A DNA stretch of 20,215 bases from Ophiothrix spiculata (Eukaryota; Echinodermata; Ophiuroidea; Amphilepidida; Ophiotrichidae). Under the pieces are notes generated by a model. That model was not told the DNA's origin, made no database searches, and worked only from the letters and a program-made list of their open reading frames with translations. How positions within the stretch are numbered: position 1 is the stretch's first letter; each line of letters opens with the position of its first letter. This document shows, piece by piece, positions 10,394 to 19,669 of the stretch. The stretch lies in assembly GCA_000969725.1 (NCBI GenBank), contig JXSR01S005558.1; one strand, written 5' to 3'. The translations under genes and the position numbers were made by a program.

Positions 10394-10890
10394 CCTTGTC
10401 TAACCAGGGGGGTTGTTGCAACTCCCCCTAAGGTTTTCCCCACAGCATAAAAACGCAAAAGCAACCGACCCCAGGCTTTTGGTTAATCTCTTTTACATCC
10501 TTTGCGGTCATTTTGATCAAACAACTAGGGGGTACCACCTACGGAGGGGATAGGGTAGGCTGTCAAAGTTGGGGTGTAGGGGGGGGGGGTTGGTGCAATT
10601 TTTGACATTTGTAAATCGTCATTTTGAAAAAAATATGCATGCTATGAGGCAGGAACTTGCAGGGCATAGAATTCTCATTTCCCTAATTCTGTTATTTAGA
10701 AAAATTCTGATTTTTCGTCATAATTACATTTTGCCTTTTTTGTGATCTTGGTATCGTTGGATAGGGGAGGACCATACCTATCTATTGATAGCAAAACCAA
10801 GTTCATTGAGCATCCTATTCCAAAAAATTTTTGGGGGGTTGTAACAACCCTTGGTTAGACATGTTACAAAAAAGGCTTGGTTAGACAAGG
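10394..10890. mobile_element. Foldback/inverted-repeat element with CCTTGTCTAACCA ends
   Basis: The left end CCTTGTCTAACCA (10394-10406) is inverted at the right end (TGGTTAGACAAGG, 10878-10890). The right terminal motif CTTGGTTAGACA is duplicated, at 10850-10861 and 10876-10887. Next to each terminus is a G-rich hairpin: GGGGGGTTG pairing with CAACTCCCCC on the left, and GGGTTGTAACAACCC-like on the right. The middle holds G-rich tracts. No open frame of note is present, so it is non-autonomous. Target duplications are not clear. Confidence 0.75.
10528..10589 (+). other. G-run cluster with quadruplex potential
   Basis: Runs of G lie at 10528-10532 (5), 10546-10549 (4), 10553-10555 (3), 10571-10574 (4) and 10579-10589 (11). 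Several combinations of four runs of at least three G fit the usual quadruplex pattern, though some loops exceed seven bases. The tract is within the 10394-10890 element. Confidence 0.6.
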
Positions 10891-11346
10891 GATAAGGGTC
10901 ACAATATCCACATTTTATTAGTCTCATCTTAAAGCTGAGGTTTTATTATTTAAAATGCCACCTTACTTACGGTTATTGGATGTTCAGTTGCAAAGTTACA
11001 TCCAAATTGGTAAAAGGTATTGGGCTGATTTGGAAAACTATTAAGAAAATCAAGTGTAATGTTTTTGTTCTGAGTAAAACGTGAATGGAGAGAGGATTAA
11101 TATCTTGGTTTTTAACACTTTTTTCTTATGTTTTGGATGTTGGAACCTGATTAATATGATAAAATACACTTGGACTTTGGACATGATTTTTGACTATGCT
11201 CAGCTTCAATGGCCCATATCACATAATTTACTATGACTATAAGGTTCCTATTGATATGTGGGGTGCCGAAATGATATGGGGAATTTGGTGTAAATAGATC
11301 AGTGTTCATGGTTTTGTTTGCATCAAACTGAATGTATTTTTTTCAG
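10891..11346. other. Spacer with no supportable gene
   Basis: No repeats with defined ends and only short open frames are present. A pyrimidine-rich tract ending in TTTTTTTCAG closes the stretch at 11346 and serves as the acceptor of the exon-like segment that follows. Confidence 0.5.
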
Positions 11347-11416
11347 ATTATGTGGTTATTTTCAACCATGAGGCATAATACATCTAGAATTTTAACAACA
11401 GAATTGTCTTCATTGG
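11347..11416 (+). other. Exon-like segment, weak
   Basis: A T-rich tract ending TTTTTTTCAG precedes 11347 and a donor-like GTAAGA starts at 11417. The 70 bases between are open in one frame (starting ATT ATG TGG) and closed by stops in the other two. The 23-residue product has no motif I recognise. The splice-site pair is good, but segments like this arise by chance in long A+T-rich introns. Confidence 0.15.
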
Positions 11417-12329
11417 GTAAGATATTCAAGATAAAAAAAACCACTTCCATGTTTTATTCACTGCTATTAATAACTTGATTTGAACTTTTTGTTCATATAT
11501 TTGTTATATTAAATACTTTGCACTTTGCAATATTAAAAATAAATAGAGTATCATATCATAAAAACTGAAAAAAATATCAAGCTACAAAAAATGTCTGGGG
11601 ATTTTCTTTGAAAAACTAACCTATTTGGGTGACATGTCCTAGTATACCTTTTACATGGAAGTATCCTCCCCAAGGGGAAAACAATCCACAGATATTTGAC
11701 CAACAAACATTTTAAAATAATGTTAATTGGCAACAACTTTTTAAAATATAATTTCAAAGTAGACGTATATTGTCTTTATTCTGAAGCAGCTCAGTGTAGT
11801 TTGGAGCATACTTTTAACAGATAGAAGAGTAGTAGAACTAAAAAGGAATTTTAGCCAGCTTTATTTATTTCTAAGTCAGTTACATAACTTTAAAGTAGGC
11901 AGCTAAATGGACATCTTTTATGGATGATGTGTTTGTTCTAGAAGAAACCCACGTGTAAGAAGGAGTTGCTGAGTATTCTCGTGAGATGTATGTGACATTT
12001 CAGTATGTTTTCATACCACGAAATGGTAAGTATCGTGCAAAGATGGATTTTGAATGAATAGAAAAGATGACAATTCACAATGAATGTGTTAGCTATAAGG
12101 AATGTTTTGTAAAATGCGAGGTTGTTTATTTTCAAAATAGGGCAGGAAGTGGCTTTCAATATTTGTTACTTATCAAAAGTAATAAGTTTACTTGTTGTTC
12201 TTGATTTATACAAAAGAGTTAATTTCAAGTTTGGAAATATGGTATTACTTTAATTTATTAAAAGAGACGAAATGAATGTTGATGCAAATAAAACTAAAAA
12301 AACTTTTATTGAAATATGCACCCATGTAT
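11417..12329. other. Spacer with no supportable gene
   Basis: Minus-strand frames of 68 and 73 codons (11551-11757 and 11938-12159) have no recognisable motif and are of chance length. I saw no terminal-repeat elements. Confidence 0.55.
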
Positions 12330-12877
12330 AATGCTTTACTGTCGGTACTCAAGAATGATGCTTCAGGATATGCACATATAAAGTCAGATATCACAAAGCA
12401 AAACGGAAATGGTGTTAAATTAGATACCGAATCAAGAAACACATAAGACAATTCTCTCCCAGGTTGCCGCAAAGGCAATTTCTTTAAGATAACACCTGCA
12501 ATAATTGTGTAGAAGATTATATGTGCTATAGAATTACATGGCAGGTTATGGCTTGACCTACATTTTGTATCCAATCATCTAGAAAAACAGATGATGATTA
12601 CATCCCCTTGTTAATCAGTTAGCACTGATATCAAATTTATTTTCTGAGGCATAATTGCAGACAGTTTGGCATCATTTGTTTTGTTTTAATATCTTTGTCA
12701 AATTTTATGAGGTCAACAAAATAAAAGAAAGTGGTTTACATTACCATATTTGTAATGTAGCTTGCAATAGCATGTCCTGATCACGCTTCTAGAATGAAAC
12801 CGTGAAGTGCAAAAGAAATAAGGACGTATGGCTAGATAAACTTGGTAATGTTCAAAGCTGAAGTCCAAAAACTGACC

Positions 12878-12940
12878 CAGAGCTATATTTTGATCATTAC
12901 TACCATTATCAGAGCTATATTTTGATCATTACTACCATAA
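12878..12940. repeat. 32-bp tandem duplication inside unit 1
   Basis: The segment containing GAGCTATATTTTGATCATTA is present twice with a 32-base period (12878-12909 and 12910-12940). The matching place in unit 2 (near 13899) has one copy, so this duplication arose after the modules separated. Confidence 0.9.
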
Positions 12941-13128
12941 TGGATCTATATGTACATCGATATAGAAAAGCATGTGCGCAACTCAACACAACACATGTGC
13001 AGATGCAGTGTGTGACATAGATATGGCATGTGCAATGGTTTCTATGATGTGCATGTGAGTGGGATTACCTGTGCTCATGGATAAATAAAAGCCATGCAAT
13101 TCTTGCAACTTATTGATGAACAAAGTAT

Positions 13129-13137
13129 GGCTATACC
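13129..13137 (+). other. Target-site duplication, left copy
   Basis: GGCTATACC here is repeated at 13532-13540, directly flanking the 394-bp element between them. Confidence 0.85.
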
Positions 13138-13531
13138 CCGGGGGGGTACTCAAGTTTGGTTTTGGTAGGGGTGTGCCGCTGGGAAATTTGAAGTACCACC
13201 CATGCATATACCAATTTTTAAGAAAAAGGGACCCATCCATATACCAAATGCCCCGAATTTTGAGTCGAAAAGTTGTACAAAAATTGAAATTTTCTCCGAA
13301 AATTTACGCTAATTTGGCGAGAATTTCCTGATTTTTGTTTGAAATTTCGAAAAAATCCAAAATGTGCGCCATTTTGGCGCAAATTTTAGAAAATTTTGAA
13401 AAACAGACCCATCAAAATACCACATTTTGCAAAGAAAAAGGACCCATTGGCATACCAGAGAGCCTGATTTTGCTACCCAAATTTGCGGCACATCCCCGTA
13501 ATCACTATTGTACTAAGTACCCCCCCCCGGG
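13138..13531. mobile_element. 394-bp inverted-repeat element with 8-9 bp target duplication
   Basis: The ends CCGGGGGGGTACT and AGTACCCCCCCCCGGG are inverted. Both sides carry GGCTATACC. A duplication of 8-9 bp is most compatible with hAT-type transposition (8 bp plus one chance match), which is an inference. The interior has four ACCCAT...ATACCA motifs at 13198, 13231, 13407 and 13442, in two pairs with 33- and 35-base spacing. It also has a perfect hairpin, TGCGCCA-TTT-TGGCGCA, at 13365-13381. Open frames of 60-107 codons overlap it on both strands and are not genes. It inserted at the junction between tandem units 1 and 2. Confidence 0.85.
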
Positions 13532-13540
13532 GGCTATACC
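13532..13540 (+). other. Target-site duplication, right copy
   Basis: GGCTATACC matches 13129-13137 exactly and marks the right edge of the 394-bp insertion. Confidence 0.85.
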
Positions 13541-14130
13541 TTATAATTACTTGTTATGGAGACATGATCTTGTAGCTGTAACTCAAGAAAAAAAGGCTTC
13601 AGGATATGTCGAGATCGAAGTCAGATATCACAAAGCAAAAGGAAATTGTGTTAAATGAGATACCAATGCAAAAAACACATCAGACACATTTGTCCCAGGT
13701 TGCCACAGAGCGGACAATTTCCTTAGAATAAAACCTGTGAAGAAATTGTTTTCCATGTACTTTATGTGTAATGTAGCCGCCAATGGTATGTCCTGTTATC
13801 AGGCTTCTAGAATGAAACTGTGAAGTACAAAAGAAATAAGGACATATGGCAAGATAAACTTGATAGTGTTCTAAGCTAAAGTCCAAAACTGATCCAGAGC
13901 TATATTTTGATCATTACTAAAATTATGGATCTATGTACATTGTAAATTGATATATATAGAAGAGCATGTGTGCAGCTGAACACAGCACAATTGCAACAAA
14001 TACAGTATGTGGCATAGGCGTGGCTTGTGTATAGGTTCTATGGCGGGCATGTGAGTGGGATTACCTGTGCTTATGGATAAACAAAAGCCACACAATTCCC
14101 TTTAACTTAATAATAAACAAAGTATAATTA
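13541..14130. repeat. Tandem module array, unit 2 (internally deleted)
   Basis: This stretch carries the start of part A (about 13580-13740) joined directly to part B (about 13755-14130). Relative to unit 1 it lacks roughly the segment equivalent to 12510-12745. The entry sequence CTTGTAGCTGTAACTCAAGA (13569-13588) has a diverged counterpart at about 14245-14264 before unit 3. The minus-strand frame at 13680-13886 is not kept between units. Confidence 0.8.
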
Positions 14131-14189
14131 TACATCTGAATTCCTTGGTATGTAGGTTATTGAGACCTATGATTAATATCGTCCAGGTT

Positions 14190-14700
14190 TCAGATCTTCA
14201 CATGTCAATAGGGTTGTAATAATGAAATTTTACTTTGTTTCATCTTGTGGCTACAATTTAAGAAAGTAATAAAAGTGTAAAATACTAATTACACCTTTAA
14301 GAATTTCTATTCATAATGCTTTAACTTACTATGAGAATTAAAGCTGCAACATATGCCCATATGAAGTCAGATATAACAAAGAAGAATGGAAATTATGTAA
14401 AACTAGACACTGTACCTAGAAACACATGTGACAAATCTCTTCCAGATTGCCGCAGACGCAATTTCCTTAAAATAACACCTGTAATAATCATGTAGAAGGT
14501 ATATGTGCCATAGGATTACATTACCAGCTATAGCTTGACCTACTTATGTATCTAATCATTCAGAAAAACAGATAATGATGACATCTCATTGCTAATCAGT
14601 CAGCACTGATATTAATTTGTTTTCCGAGGCATAATTGCAGACGTTTGGCATCAGTTTTTTGAAACCTCGTCCAGATGTATGCAGTCAAGAAATAAAAGTT
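14190..14700. repeat. Tandem module array, unit 3 (part A)
   Basis: This holds a full part A, with AAGTCAGATATAACAAAG near 14364 and AGGCATAATTGCAGAC near 14627 matching unit 1 at 12381 and 12647. The expected part B is displaced by the inverted-repeat element at 14808-15035. On the minus strand a segment resembling the unit 1 open frame contains an in-frame TAA, arguing against a coding role. Confidence 0.75.
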
Positions 14701-14807
14701 TTCATGTCATTCCTTTATGGATTTTTCAATACTTTGAAATTATGATATAGTTCACATCATGTTTTGCTCTGAATGGTCTAGAATACCCACTGGTATAAAT
14801 TACTGAA

Positions 14808-15035
14808 GCCTCTGTCACACATCACCATATAGAGCAATGCGTACGAGTAACGTACAAAAGTTTCACACATTGAACGTGTGCTAAACGGACCACCACCATA
14901 TGAATACCGATTTAAACGTATATATAACGGACAAATGGATGGGTGGATAATGTATTGTAACTTGTAACAAACACATGACGAACAACAATGCATAAAACAG
15001 AACAAAAGTGGGATACGGTGATGTGTGACAGAGCC
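14808..15035 (-). mobile_element. Inverted-repeat element (CTCTGTCACACATCAC ends), copy 1
   Basis: The left end CTCTGTCACACATCACCATA is inverted at the right end (ACGGTGATGTGTGACAGAG). Its sequence aligns with the reverse complement of 16774-17007, including CTAAACGGACCACCACCATA, so the two copies face opposite ways. The right subterminal section with the GTACG motif, present in the other copy, is missing here. The open frame at 14778-15005 is repeat-derived. No clear target duplication is seen. Confidence 0.8.
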
Positions 15036-15062
15036 TTTTGGAGATTCAGAAATTAAAGCTGC

Positions 15063-15114
15063 ATACGGCTTAAATCAGAGCCACTGATCATTTTTAAAAT
15101 ATTCTTAGCCGTAT
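15063..15114. repeat. Short inverted repeat
   Basis: ATACGGCT at 15063-15070 is inverted at 15107-15114, with a 36-base loop. Confidence 0.6.
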
Positions 15115-15117
15115 AAA

Positions 15118-15235
15118 AGCACAGCACATGAACATATGGTTTCAAAGAAAGGACCTATGGCAAGATAGACATGATATTGTTGCTGACCCAGAGCTAGACA
15201 GACATGATATCCTTGAGTCCTCTGATCAGTATCAT
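15118..15235. repeat. Degenerate fourth copy of module part B
   Basis: GACCTATGGCAAGATAGACA (about 15151-15170) and CTGACCCAGAGCTA (about 15183-15196) match part B of units 1 and 2 (near 12823 and 12873, and 13840 and 13890). Similarity fades after about 15200. The 65-codon plus-strand frame at 15128-15325 overlaps this copy and is not supported as a gene. Confidence 0.5.
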
Positions 15236-15442
15236 TCACTAAGTCACAGATCTGGACTTGCAGACAACACTGTAATAGTGAAACCTCATCTTGCTACCAT
15301 CTTGTGCATCTTGTGTCTCTTTTGAAGGAGGAGATTGTAAGATCAGCTTGAAATGTCAAGATCAGTTAGTCTCATTTAATGCTAAATTGAAAATGGATTT
15401 TCCTACTCATTTTAAAACTATACATGAAAATATTGTATTTTG

Positions 15443-15796
15443 TTAAAGGTAGGTATTCTGATCTGGCGAAAAATTTAACATTTACTTTTTCCATATTTAA
15501 TGAAGGGTCATCATCTACTTGAAGCAATTGCCAAGTTTCATTTGTGTACCTTGAGCCAAATTAATGCTATGGGTAAAAATATGTCTGAGAGTGACCCATA
15601 GAAACCTGTAGGATATTTATTCTTTTTAACAAAATATGCAAGTAATTCAACATTATTTTGACCATATCTGTTCAACCAAACATAATATGGACATGAAAAT
15701 TTACAGGGATTATGAGAAGAATATGCATTTTCATCTGGCATTAAAATCTCCAATTTGAATTTTTTGAGTCAAAGTGATCTGAACACACACCTTTAA
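15443..15796. mobile_element. piggyBac-like MITE flanked by TTAA
   Basis: TTAA occurs at both edges (15443-15446 and 15793-15796). The termini read TTAAAGGTAGGTATTCTGAT on the left and, by complement, TTAAAGGTGTGTGTTCAGAT on the right, agreeing at most of the first 21 positions. Duplication of a TTAA target is the hallmark of piggyBac-superfamily transposition, so assignment to a non-autonomous piggyBac derivative is an inference. It contains no transposase; the 71-codon minus-strand frame at 15538-15753 is unrecognised. Confidence 0.65.
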
Positions 15797-16773
15797 TGTT
15801 ATTTTATCATTTTAACGCAGTTCAAAAAACTGTAAAATTTGCAATTTTTTAAATTCCTATATATTTTTTTTTCAAATTATTGAAATAGCTGAATCCAATC
15901 TCTGTGTTGTTTCATCATCATGTATGAAGTGAAATCAATGTAAAACAAATTTATTAAATTTATCAGATAAAATCTTTCAAAATTGCAATTACTTCTCCTC
16001 CTAATACAGTTTTCATGGGCAAAAACTACATTAGAAATTAATTCAATTTACATTAAATCTTATTTCCATGAAAAACCTCAAGGAACAAGAAAAAATATAA
16101 GACGAAATCAAACGTATGGAGGAGTAGACATAAAAAAGCAAGACATGACGAAGATGAGATTAAATATTAATAAAAAAGAACACACACATAAAATACTCCC
16201 TCTCCAAATTTATTTTGATTTCAAAACTAATTAATAAACTGTCAATCAAATTATATCAGAAACCAGTTTAAGATATTTATACATTTTATCATCATTACCT
16301 TGAGAAACTGAAAATATATATGCAATCAAAATATATATGCGACATAACTGCAACACTAACAAGAACAATATTTTCTTAAATGGTGAAATTCCTGAAAAGA
16401 AATTCAATTTTTATCATCACCCCATGTTCATATCATTGTGTAAAAAGACTAGATTAACTACAATGTTTTAATATTTGATGATTCACGTCAAAAGATACCA
16501 GTTTTTGGAAAAGAAAAATATGAGATGGAGCAACCTTTTGAAATATGGTGAAATTCGGATATTTTAAGTGAATATTTTCAAAAGAAATCATTTATTTGAT
16601 AGGAAAAGGTAGTAAAACTTCGCAAATTCTGCAAATTTTGTTACCTTTTCAGATACAAATCTTGTTAAAATTTTCTACAACAACGAATTTCAATATTTGG
16701 CCTTTCAATGAGGCAAATCACATAGACATGGTATTCAATGAAAATAAATAAGGTCAGGAGATGCTCCCCTTAA
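15797..16773. other. A+T-rich spacer, nothing recognised
   Basis: An 83-codon plus-strand frame (15983-16234) is rich in K, N and I and has no recognisable motif. AAAATATATATGC occurs twice at 16311-16340 with a 17-base period. No elements with defined ends were found. Confidence 0.55.
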
Positions 16774-17007
16774 AAGCTCTGTCACACATCACCGTATAGA
16801 GCAAAACGTACGCCTAACATACTTTATCCCACCATTGTTCTCTTTTATGCATTTGTGTTCAATACGTTATCCATACGGTCTGTCCGTTAGGTATGCTTTA
16901 ATTTGTTATTCATATGGTGGTGGTCCGTTTAGCATACGTCCAAATTATGTGAAACGTTTGTACGTTATTCGTATGTTTTGCTCTATACGGCGATGTCTGA
17001 CAGAGCC
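16774..17007 (+). mobile_element. Inverted-repeat element (CTCTGTCACACATCAC ends), copy 2
   Basis: The terminal repeats here are longer than in copy 1. GCTCTGTCACACATCACCGT on the left and its complement on the right continue through TATAGAGCAAAACGTACG with a few mismatches, about 45 bp in all. TTAA flanks it on both sides (16770-16773 and 17008-17011), which would fit a TTAA target, but copy 1 lacks this, so the assignment is weak. The interior is rich in GTACG/CGTAC motifs. The minus-strand frame at 16910-17116 is repeat-derived. Confidence 0.8.
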
Positions 17008-17011
17008 TTAA

Positions 17012-17764
17012 GATATATCTTATGAATCGGTATACAAGAATAATGGTGCAAATGGCATAATGGTAATGGTTTAATTGTGTAGAGATTATTACATTAGATT
17101 TGTAGAGGAGTCGCATTACAATAAAATGGAATGTAATCTCATTGATGACATTTTTAGAATGATTATAAGCAAGAATTATTGTTGATGCACAGATATGACT
17201 TTGGTTATAGAAAGGTCACTAGTTGTCAGTAAAATTACGTATTATGAACCCTAAGTAAAATATGAATGGGAATGTTGATAATCATCTGTAACCAGCAGGA
17301 AATAAGGCCACCAAACAAAAATGAAGTATTGACCTTTCTTCAATGTTTGTTTCTTCGATACTGCCAAAACATACTCTAGATTGACTATTTAAATCATAGT
17401 TTGAATCAAAATTGTACTTAATGAAATTTATGCTTGTATAGGCTCTCACTGATATCCATCAATAATAGCATCACCAAAGAATGACACCAATGAGAACAGA
17501 TTTTGTTTATGAGTATATTTACATTATAATGTAACTCATCAAATCACACTACCAAAATACTAGATCTCAAAATTGACCTCCTGACTTTTTTCAGTCATTT
17601 TCAACTTCAGTCGACTGTGTCTCAAAATTCACTTTGCCGTAATGATGAAACCTTTCGGTGCACCGCAACACATAATTACGTTAAATCGTAACATATACTA
17701 ACAAACAACATAATAACAACTAAAGTTTGCTTCCCTTTTAGAAATTAAGTCACGAGGCACTTAC
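17012..17764. other. Spacer with no supportable gene
   Basis: A pyrimidine-rich tract ending CAG lies at about 17584-17595 on the plus strand, but no matching donor-bounded exon was found. A perfect 10-base palindrome, CGGTGCACCG, lies at about 17656-17665. Confidence 0.5.
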
Positions 17765-17875
17765 CTCCTGGAATAGCACTTTTATTAGAGGTGGTGTAAA
17801 TTGGTTGGATTTGGATTGTGTATGCATTTCATAACCAGTCATTTCACTGGGTATGGAGTCTTTCAAATCTTGTGC
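17765..17875 (-). other. Candidate internal exon, minus strand
   Basis: On the minus strand an open frame runs from 17875 to 17765 (37 codons, preceded by TAA at 17878-17876). It ends in CAGGAG followed immediately by GTAAGTG, a near-ideal vertebrate/invertebrate 5' splice site. The encoded peptide is balanced in composition (it includes PSEMTGYEMHTQSKSNQF), unlike the K/N/I/F-rich translations around it. Possible acceptors are the AG dinucleotides ending at about 17869 or 17847, neither with a strong pyrimidine tract. I do not recognise a protein family. It may be an internal exon of a minus-strand gene whose other exons lie outside the window, or a chance open frame. Confidence 0.25.
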
Positions 17876-18448
17876 TTATTAACACTATGAATATTACACT
17901 TTTGCTGACATTAAGAGGAATGGGTTTTGTTTTGATGAGGTTTACTACATTGACTGTAAATTGAAGGAAATATCAAGAAGCAGTTACAACTTGCAAATGA
18001 AGTTTAGGTGAGGCCAAAAAAAAGCAGGGTGTTGACTGATCATTTTCATTTTACTGTAAGCTTAACTATGCTTCAAACAGAAAGATGTTTTAATTCAAAA
18101 GTTTTTGAGCACTGTGTTACAAAAGAGTGCACTATACAACAGAGTTCTTGGATTGATTCTTGTTTAGAATTAGGTCAGGAGGTATTCCCCTCTAGGAACA
18201 TTGTTTTATTACTTTGCACACCACGGGGATGGTGCGAATGAGTTGTGAGAATTATATCATTATACTAGTTATGGAGTCACTGTAACTTATCAAACACTGG
18301 GAATTGTGCAGTTAGTGCTAAGTTTTGCTCATAGTAAGAAATATAGGTTTGGTTTTGAAGAGGTTACTAGCTGTCGTTCTATTTTACTTTTGACCTAATT
18401 TTACAAAGAATAGGACCCTCTTTTTCAGCACTATGCTGTAGCCAAGAG
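17876..18448. other. Spacer with no supportable gene
   Basis: A 77-codon plus-strand frame (18008-18241) is Cys- and Ser-containing but has no identifiable domain, splice context or neighbour. No terminal-repeat element was seen. Confidence 0.5.
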
Positions 18449-18798
18449 TTTTCCCTTATTTCTTGTTATTTTTTCAATACCAATTATATTTGATGCTTGC
18501 CAATATTTAAACTGTGTCAATACATATTCCTAGTCAAGTTAGTTTGTATATAATAGGCCAGTTAAAATTATGAGTTTACGAAAAGTTAACAAATTTTCCC
18601 TTATTTCTAGTTATTTTTCAATACCAATTATATTTGATACTTGCCAATGTTTAAACTGTGTCAATACATATTCCTAGTCAAGTTAGTTTGTATATTATAG
18701 GCCAGTTCAAATTGTGAGTTTACGAAATGTAAACAAATTTCCCCTTATTTTTAGTTATTTTTCAATACCAATTATATTTGATGCTTGCCAATGTTTAA
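18449..18798. repeat. Minisatellite, 144-145 bp unit, ~2.4 copies
   Basis: Copies start at 18449, 18594 and about 18738; the last is partial and ends near 18798. Each contains CAATACCAATTATATTTGAT and TTCCTAGTCAAGTTAGTTTG (the latter absent from the partial copy). Units differ by scattered substitutions and one base of length, so the array is old enough to have diverged. Confidence 0.95.
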
Positions 18799-18812
18799 GC
18801 ATTCACCAGTTG

Positions 18813-18869
18813 CTGGTTGATTGAACGATAATATTACAAAAAGTCGATATTGGAAACTGGTTGATTGAA
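18813..18869. repeat. 13-bp direct repeat
   Basis: CTGGTTGATTGAA occurs at 18813-18825 and again at 18857-18869, just after the minisatellite. Confidence 0.8.
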
Positions 18870-19033
18870 ATTAGGTATCACTATACCAGATTAGAAGATA
18901 CCGAAAGATTACAATGGATCACCAAAACTGAATGCATCACTAGTTTCATCAAGGGATACATGTTTTAAGCCTGTTGTCACATTTTATTCAAAAACTGGCA
19001 GCTGTCGTTTGCATCGCCGCCAAAGAATGGGAC

Positions 19034-19307
19034 TATGGAACTAGTCAGTATCTGATTACAAATATTTAACAAAATTCCTGACTTTTTCTTTGTTTGAGAT
19101 TGAACAAATTCGTAAACTCTGCTATTTAAACCAGCCTAATGTAAAGGTATTTAGTTAATCTAAAAATTCTTATGGAACTAGTCAGTATCTGATTACAAAT
19201 ATTTAACAAAATTCCTGACTTTTTCTTTGTTTGAGATTGAACAAATTCGTAAACTCTGCTATTTAAACCAGCCTAATGTAAAGGTATTTAGTTAATCTAA
19301 AAATTCT
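19034..19307. repeat. Perfect tandem duplication, 137-bp period
   Basis: Copy 1 is 19034-19170 and copy 2 is 19171-19307. I found no differences between them by eye, in contrast to the diverged minisatellite 240 bases upstream. Either the duplication is very recent and possibly polymorphic, or it is an assembly artefact. It contains no gene. Confidence 0.95.
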
Positions 19308-19569
19308 AGTATTTAGTATAATTTTCTTAACATTGAGACAAAAAGTACTGGTTAAGGTCACGTGGGACTCTCGTGCTGCAAAAGGTGTGAAACTAAACTG
19401 TTTTCACAAATATAGTCATTTAGTAATGCATCACAAAGTAATCACAAAGTAATGATTATACTGATCTTTGATCTTAGCTAGTCACTCAAGTCATAAAATG
19501 CTACATCTTTCTTTAACACCAATTTTCAATACGACTTTTTTACACAATCAGTAGAATCTACTTTCATGA

Positions 19570-19604
19570 CATTTTCGAGCCTCATGCGATGAACTCTTCT
19601 TCAG
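19570..19604 (-). other. Hammerhead-like / Penelope-type hairpin motif
   Basis: On the minus strand CTGAAGA, then a short GAG...CTC stem and CGAAAA, follow one another (19604 down to 19570). This recalls the CUGANGA and GAAA core strands of hammerhead ribozymes, versions of which occur in Penelope-like retroelements. One extra A sits between CTGAAGA and the stem, and no clear stem I or III is identified, so activity is doubtful. Confidence 0.3.
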
Positions 19605-19669
19605 AACTGGTGAGATTGGCTGGTAAATGATCAACAAAATATTCAAATAACTAACCATTACTTGCAAAT

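Larger units (their letters stand above)
12330..13137. repeat. Tandem module array, unit 1 (parts A and B)
   Basis: Part A (about 12330-12700) is closely related to 13580-13740 and to 14320-14700. Part B (about 12725-13137) is closely related to 13755-14130. Shared landmarks include AAGTCAGATAT in A and GAGCTATATTTTGATCATTA in B. Where I compared units 1 and 3, divergence was about 15% both inside and outside an open minus-strand segment (12245-12574 frame), so there is no sign of coding constraint. The module's identity is unknown. Confidence 0.85.

Noticed and set aside
11347..11374. A short caspase-like peptide (YVVIFNHE) in one frame of the exon-like segment
   Set aside because: That frame hits a stop two codons later and no other caspase motif is nearby.
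12245..12574. 109-codon minus-strand ORF with a segment similar in the other tandem units
   Set aside because: Unit 3 carries an in-frame TAA and unit 2 frameshifts and diverges. Divergence inside the frame equals that outside it (about 15%), so there is no coding constraint.
13335..13658. 107-codon plus-strand ORF
   Set aside because: It starts inside the 394-bp mobile element, runs across its right target duplication and continues into tandem unit 2, so it is a chance read-through frame.
18449..18798. CRISPR-like array
   Set aside because: The 145-bp units are contiguous with no unique spacers, and the window looks eukaryotic, so it is a minisatellite.
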